NCBI RefSeq assembly: GCF_001602525.1
Contig: NZ_LSYT01000007.1
Location: 62,001 to 126,000, forward strand
Length of the DNA stretch: 64,000 bases
Direction of reading: 5' to 3'
From: Flavobacterium chilense
GTDB taxonomy: Bacteria; Bacteroidota; Bacteroidia; Flavobacteriales; Flavobacteriaceae
Part shown: piece after piece, positions 62,484 to 64,000 of the stretch
Numbering within the stretch: position 1 is the stretch's first letter
How the letters are laid out: each line of letters starts with the position of its first letter
Position numbers and translations under genes: made by a program
The notes under the pieces: generated by a model
Database searches by the model: none
What the model was told of the DNA's origin: nothing
The model's input: the letters and a program-made list of their open reading frames with translations, nothing else

Positions 62484-62948
62484 ATGAATTGGTATGTAGT
62501 TTATACAAAACCTAAATGGGAGAAAAAAGTTGCAGACAAACTGAGTCAAATAGGTATCGAATGTTACTGTCCATTAATTACTCAGATTAAACAATGGTCA
62601 GATAGAAAGAAAAAAGTTGAAGTCCCTCTTTTTAATTCTTATGTTTTTATTCAAATTGAAGACATTAATCGAAATTCTGTTTTTCAGATTCCAGGCGTTG
62701 TAAGATATTTGTTTTGGTTAGGAAAGCCTGCAATTGTAAGAAATGAAGAGATAAATGTCATTAAAAACAGTTTAAATGCTTCGAATATTGCTGATGTATC
62801 AGTAACAGAAATCCAGGTTGGCGATAGAATTAAATTAGAAACAGGAGCATTTAACAATCAAAGTGCAATAGTGCAAGAGGTATCTAAGACACATTATATT
62901 TTGGTATTAGAATCTTTAGGTTGTGTATTGAAAATAAAATATAAATAA
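62484..62948 (+). CDS. UpxY/RfaH-like transcription antiterminator (NusG family)
   Basis: 154 residues. The NGN domain begins NWYVVYTKPKWEKKVADKLS and includes KVEVPLFNSYVFIQIE. The KOW domain begins VGDRIKLETGAFNNQSAIVQ. Such paralogues bind RNA polymerase and let it pass terminators in surface-polysaccharide operons; in Bacteroides, UpxY proteins each serve their own capsule locus. It lies inside the capsule locus, just before a gap with a terminator, competing repeats, a promoter and an ops-like motif, which fits that job. Specific target inferred. Confidence 0.9.
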   Translation: MNWYVVYTKPKWEKKVADKLSQIGIECYCPLITQIKQWSDRKKKVEVPLFNSYVFIQIEDINRNSVFQIPGVVRYLFWLGKPAIVRNEEINVIKNSLNASNIADVSVTEIQVGDRIKLETGAFNNQSAIVQEVSKTHYILVLESLGCVLKIKYK

Positions 62949-62983
62949 TTTCGTTTCTAAAAAGGGAAACGTATTAAATAGAT

Positions 62984-63029
62984 AGAGAGTTTAATCATTT
63001 TTTAATGTTTTATACTCTCTTTTTTTTTG
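62984..63029 (+). terminator. Terminator after the UpxY gene, with a competing repeat
   Basis: AGAGAGT (62984-62990) pairs with ACTCTCT (63014-63020), followed by an eight-T run. A second AGAGAGT at 63056-63062 can compete for the same right arm; with TACTCTCT it gives 8 bp against 7. CGTATTAAA (62970-62978) and TTTAATACG (63082-63090) form an outer 9-bp inverted pair. Confidence 0.7.
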
Positions 63030-63103
63030 TAAATAAAATCTTTATTGATTGATTAAGAGAGTATTCTTTTTTTAATAAAGGTTTAATACGATTTCTTTTT
63101 AGT

Positions 63104-63121
63104 AATACGGGAAACCGTATT
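63104..63121 (+). promoter_or_regulatory. GNRA-capped hairpin before the capsule promoter
   Basis: AATACGG (63104-63110) pairs with CCGTATT (63115-63121) around a GAAA tetraloop. It shares its last bases with the -33 box of the promoter that follows, so it would exist only in read-through RNA. Confidence 0.55.
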
Positions 63122-63150
63122 GATTAAGTAATGTGAATATGTTATATTTG
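63120..63150 (+). promoter_or_regulatory. Promoter of the downstream capsule operon
   Basis: TTG at 63120-63122, 20 bases, TATATTTG at 63143-63150: a full Bacteroidota match. The start near 63156 gives a leader of about 60 bases. Confidence 0.75.
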
Positions 63151-63169
63151 CCGAAAATGATTTTAGGCA

Positions 63170-63210
63170 TCTGAGGCAAAATTTTGTAACTCAGAATGGC
63201 GGAGCCGTGA
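63170..63210 (+). promoter_or_regulatory. Leader with a hairpin and an ops-like GGCGG motif
   Basis: TCTGAG (63170-63175) pairs with CTCAGA (63190-63195). It is followed by GGCGGAGCCGTGA at 63198-63210, which resembles the RfaH ops core GGCGGTAGnnTG with one base lost and one gained, and can fold as GGC-GGA-GCC. It ends 6 bases before the next ATG. Role as an antiterminator loading site is inferred. Confidence 0.4.
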
Positions 63211-63216
63211 ATAATT

Positions 63217-64000
63217 ATGACTAAACGAGATAAAAAAGATTACGAATTGAGCGAAAATATAAAAATTGCAGTAATAGGTTTAGGTTATGTTGGTTTGCCT
63301 TTGGCTAGATTATTTGCAACAAAATATTTAGTTAAAGGTTTTGATATAAATGAATCAAGAGTTAATTCGCTTAAGTCAGGTACAGATACAACTTTGGAAG
63401 TGGATGATTTAACTTTGCAAAAAGTTCTAATTGATGATTCTTTTAACTATCAAACTGGATTGTATTGTACTACTTCTTTAGATGACATAGCAGATTGTAA
63501 TTATTTTATAATAACCGTTCCTACTCCGGTAGATAAAAATAATCGTCCAGATTTAACTCCATTATATAAATCGAGTGAATCAGTTGGTAGAATATTGAAA
63601 AAAGGAGATGTTGTAATTTATGAATCTACAGTTTATCCGGGTGTAACTGAAGAACAGTGCGTTCCAGTCTTGGAAAAGATATCAGGTTTAAAATTTAATA
63701 AAGATTTCTTTGCAGGATATTCACCAGAAAGAATAAACCCTGGAGATAAAGAACATACCGTTGAAAAAATCCTAAAAGTAACTTCAGGTTCAACGCCAGA
63801 AATAGGTTTAAAAGTTGATGCGTTGTATAAGTCGGTTATTACAGCAGGAACTCATTTAGCACCAAGCATAAAGGTTGCAGAAGCAGCTAAAGTTATAGAA
63901 AATTCTCAAAGAGATATTAATATTGCTTTTGTAAATGAGTTGGCTAAAATATTCAATTTAATGAATATAGATACTCAGGAAGTATTAGCAGCAGCAGCTA
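63217..64000 (+). CDS. Nucleotide-sugar dehydrogenase (WbpA/TviB-like), 3' end outside window
   Basis: 261 complete codons, open to the window edge. NAD-binding IAVIGLGYVGLPLARLFA at about 19-36, then FIITVPTPVDKNNRPDLTPL, VIYESTVYPGVTEEQCVPVL, GYSPERINPGD and IKVAEAAKVIENSQRDINIAF. This is the UDP-GlcNAc/UDP-ManNAc 6-dehydrogenase type, distinct from the UDP-glucose enzyme at 61008. The catalytic Cys would lie just beyond the window. With the 4-epimerase at 59996 it suggests an N-acetylated uronic acid in the polymer. It starts the unit behind the promoter at 63120. Confidence 0.9.
   Translation, partial: MTKRDKKDYELSENIKIAVIGLGYVGLPLARLFATKYLVKGFDINESRVNSLKSGTDTTLEVDDLTLQKVLIDDSFNYQTGLYCTTSLDDIADCNYFIITVPTPVDKNNRPDLTPLYKSSESVGRILKKGDVVIYESTVYPGVTEEQCVPVLEKISGLKFNKDFFAGYSPERINPGDKEHTVEKILKVTSGSTPEIGLKVDALYKSVITAGTHLAPSIKVAEAAKVIENSQRDINIAFVNELAKIFNLMNIDTQEVLAAAA

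Overview
The window is chromosomal DNA of a Flavobacterium-like member of the Bacteroidota. Evidence for this: low G+C; tandem SusC/SusD outer-membrane pairs; an S46 dipeptidyl peptidase; secreted proteins whose signal peptides end in ...AQ or ...SQ; promoters of the Bacteroidota type (TTG, about 20 bases, TAnnTTTG); and few Shine-Dalgarno sites. I see no rRNA, tRNA, CRISPR array, insertion sequence, prophage or recognisable defence system.

Layout. 1-448 is the end of obgE. 625-10131 encodes envelope proteins: an S46 dipeptidyl peptidase, a 2115-residue alpha-2-macroglobulin-like protein with a SusC-type plug segment inserted in it, and a TPR protein. 10202-19446 is mixed housekeeping: mpl, a DUF1287 lipoprotein, a tight GNAT/radC/HAD/secreted-protein cluster, rarA, a rhomboid protease, two small secreted or envelope proteins and rlmB. 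19538-29025 holds two consecutive SusCD operons on the minus strand, followed by an Omp85-like barrel. 30995-48431 is the ribosomal supercluster: rpsL-rpsG-fusA-rpsJ, a terminator and new promoter, rplC to rpsN, an internal promoter, then rpsH to rplQ with secY, infA, rpmJ and rpoA. 48675-54628 carries carA, eno, gltA and two guanidino-hydrolase paralogues. 54708-56660 has marC, a CoA-binding protein and recR. 56731 to the end opens a capsule or exopolysaccharide locus: Wza, Wzc, a UDP-sugar 4-epimerase, UDP-glucose dehydrogenase, an UpxY/NusG-like antiterminator and a truncated second UDP-sugar dehydrogenase.

How it works together. The ribosomal block looks like at least three transcription units, and several of its gaps hold well-paired RNA hairpins (before rplC, rpsH, rpsD and rplQ) that could be autoregulatory leaders. 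The capsule genes make an export channel, a tyrosine kinase that controls chain length, and acidic nucleotide sugars. The 268-base gap after the antiterminator gene contains a terminator, competing inverted repeats, a promoter and an ops-like motif, so it is a good candidate for conditional read-through.

The most unusual items are the alpha-2-macroglobulin/plug chimera with an intact CAEQ thioester motif; the structured gap after upxY; the rpsD and rplQ leaders; and two intergenic hairpin elements (16351-16430 and 55861-55942) that share the same ends but have different stems, one a perfect 30-bp inverted repeat. No wholly new system is evident. The regulatory RNAs and hairpin elements are the best candidates for something undescribed.
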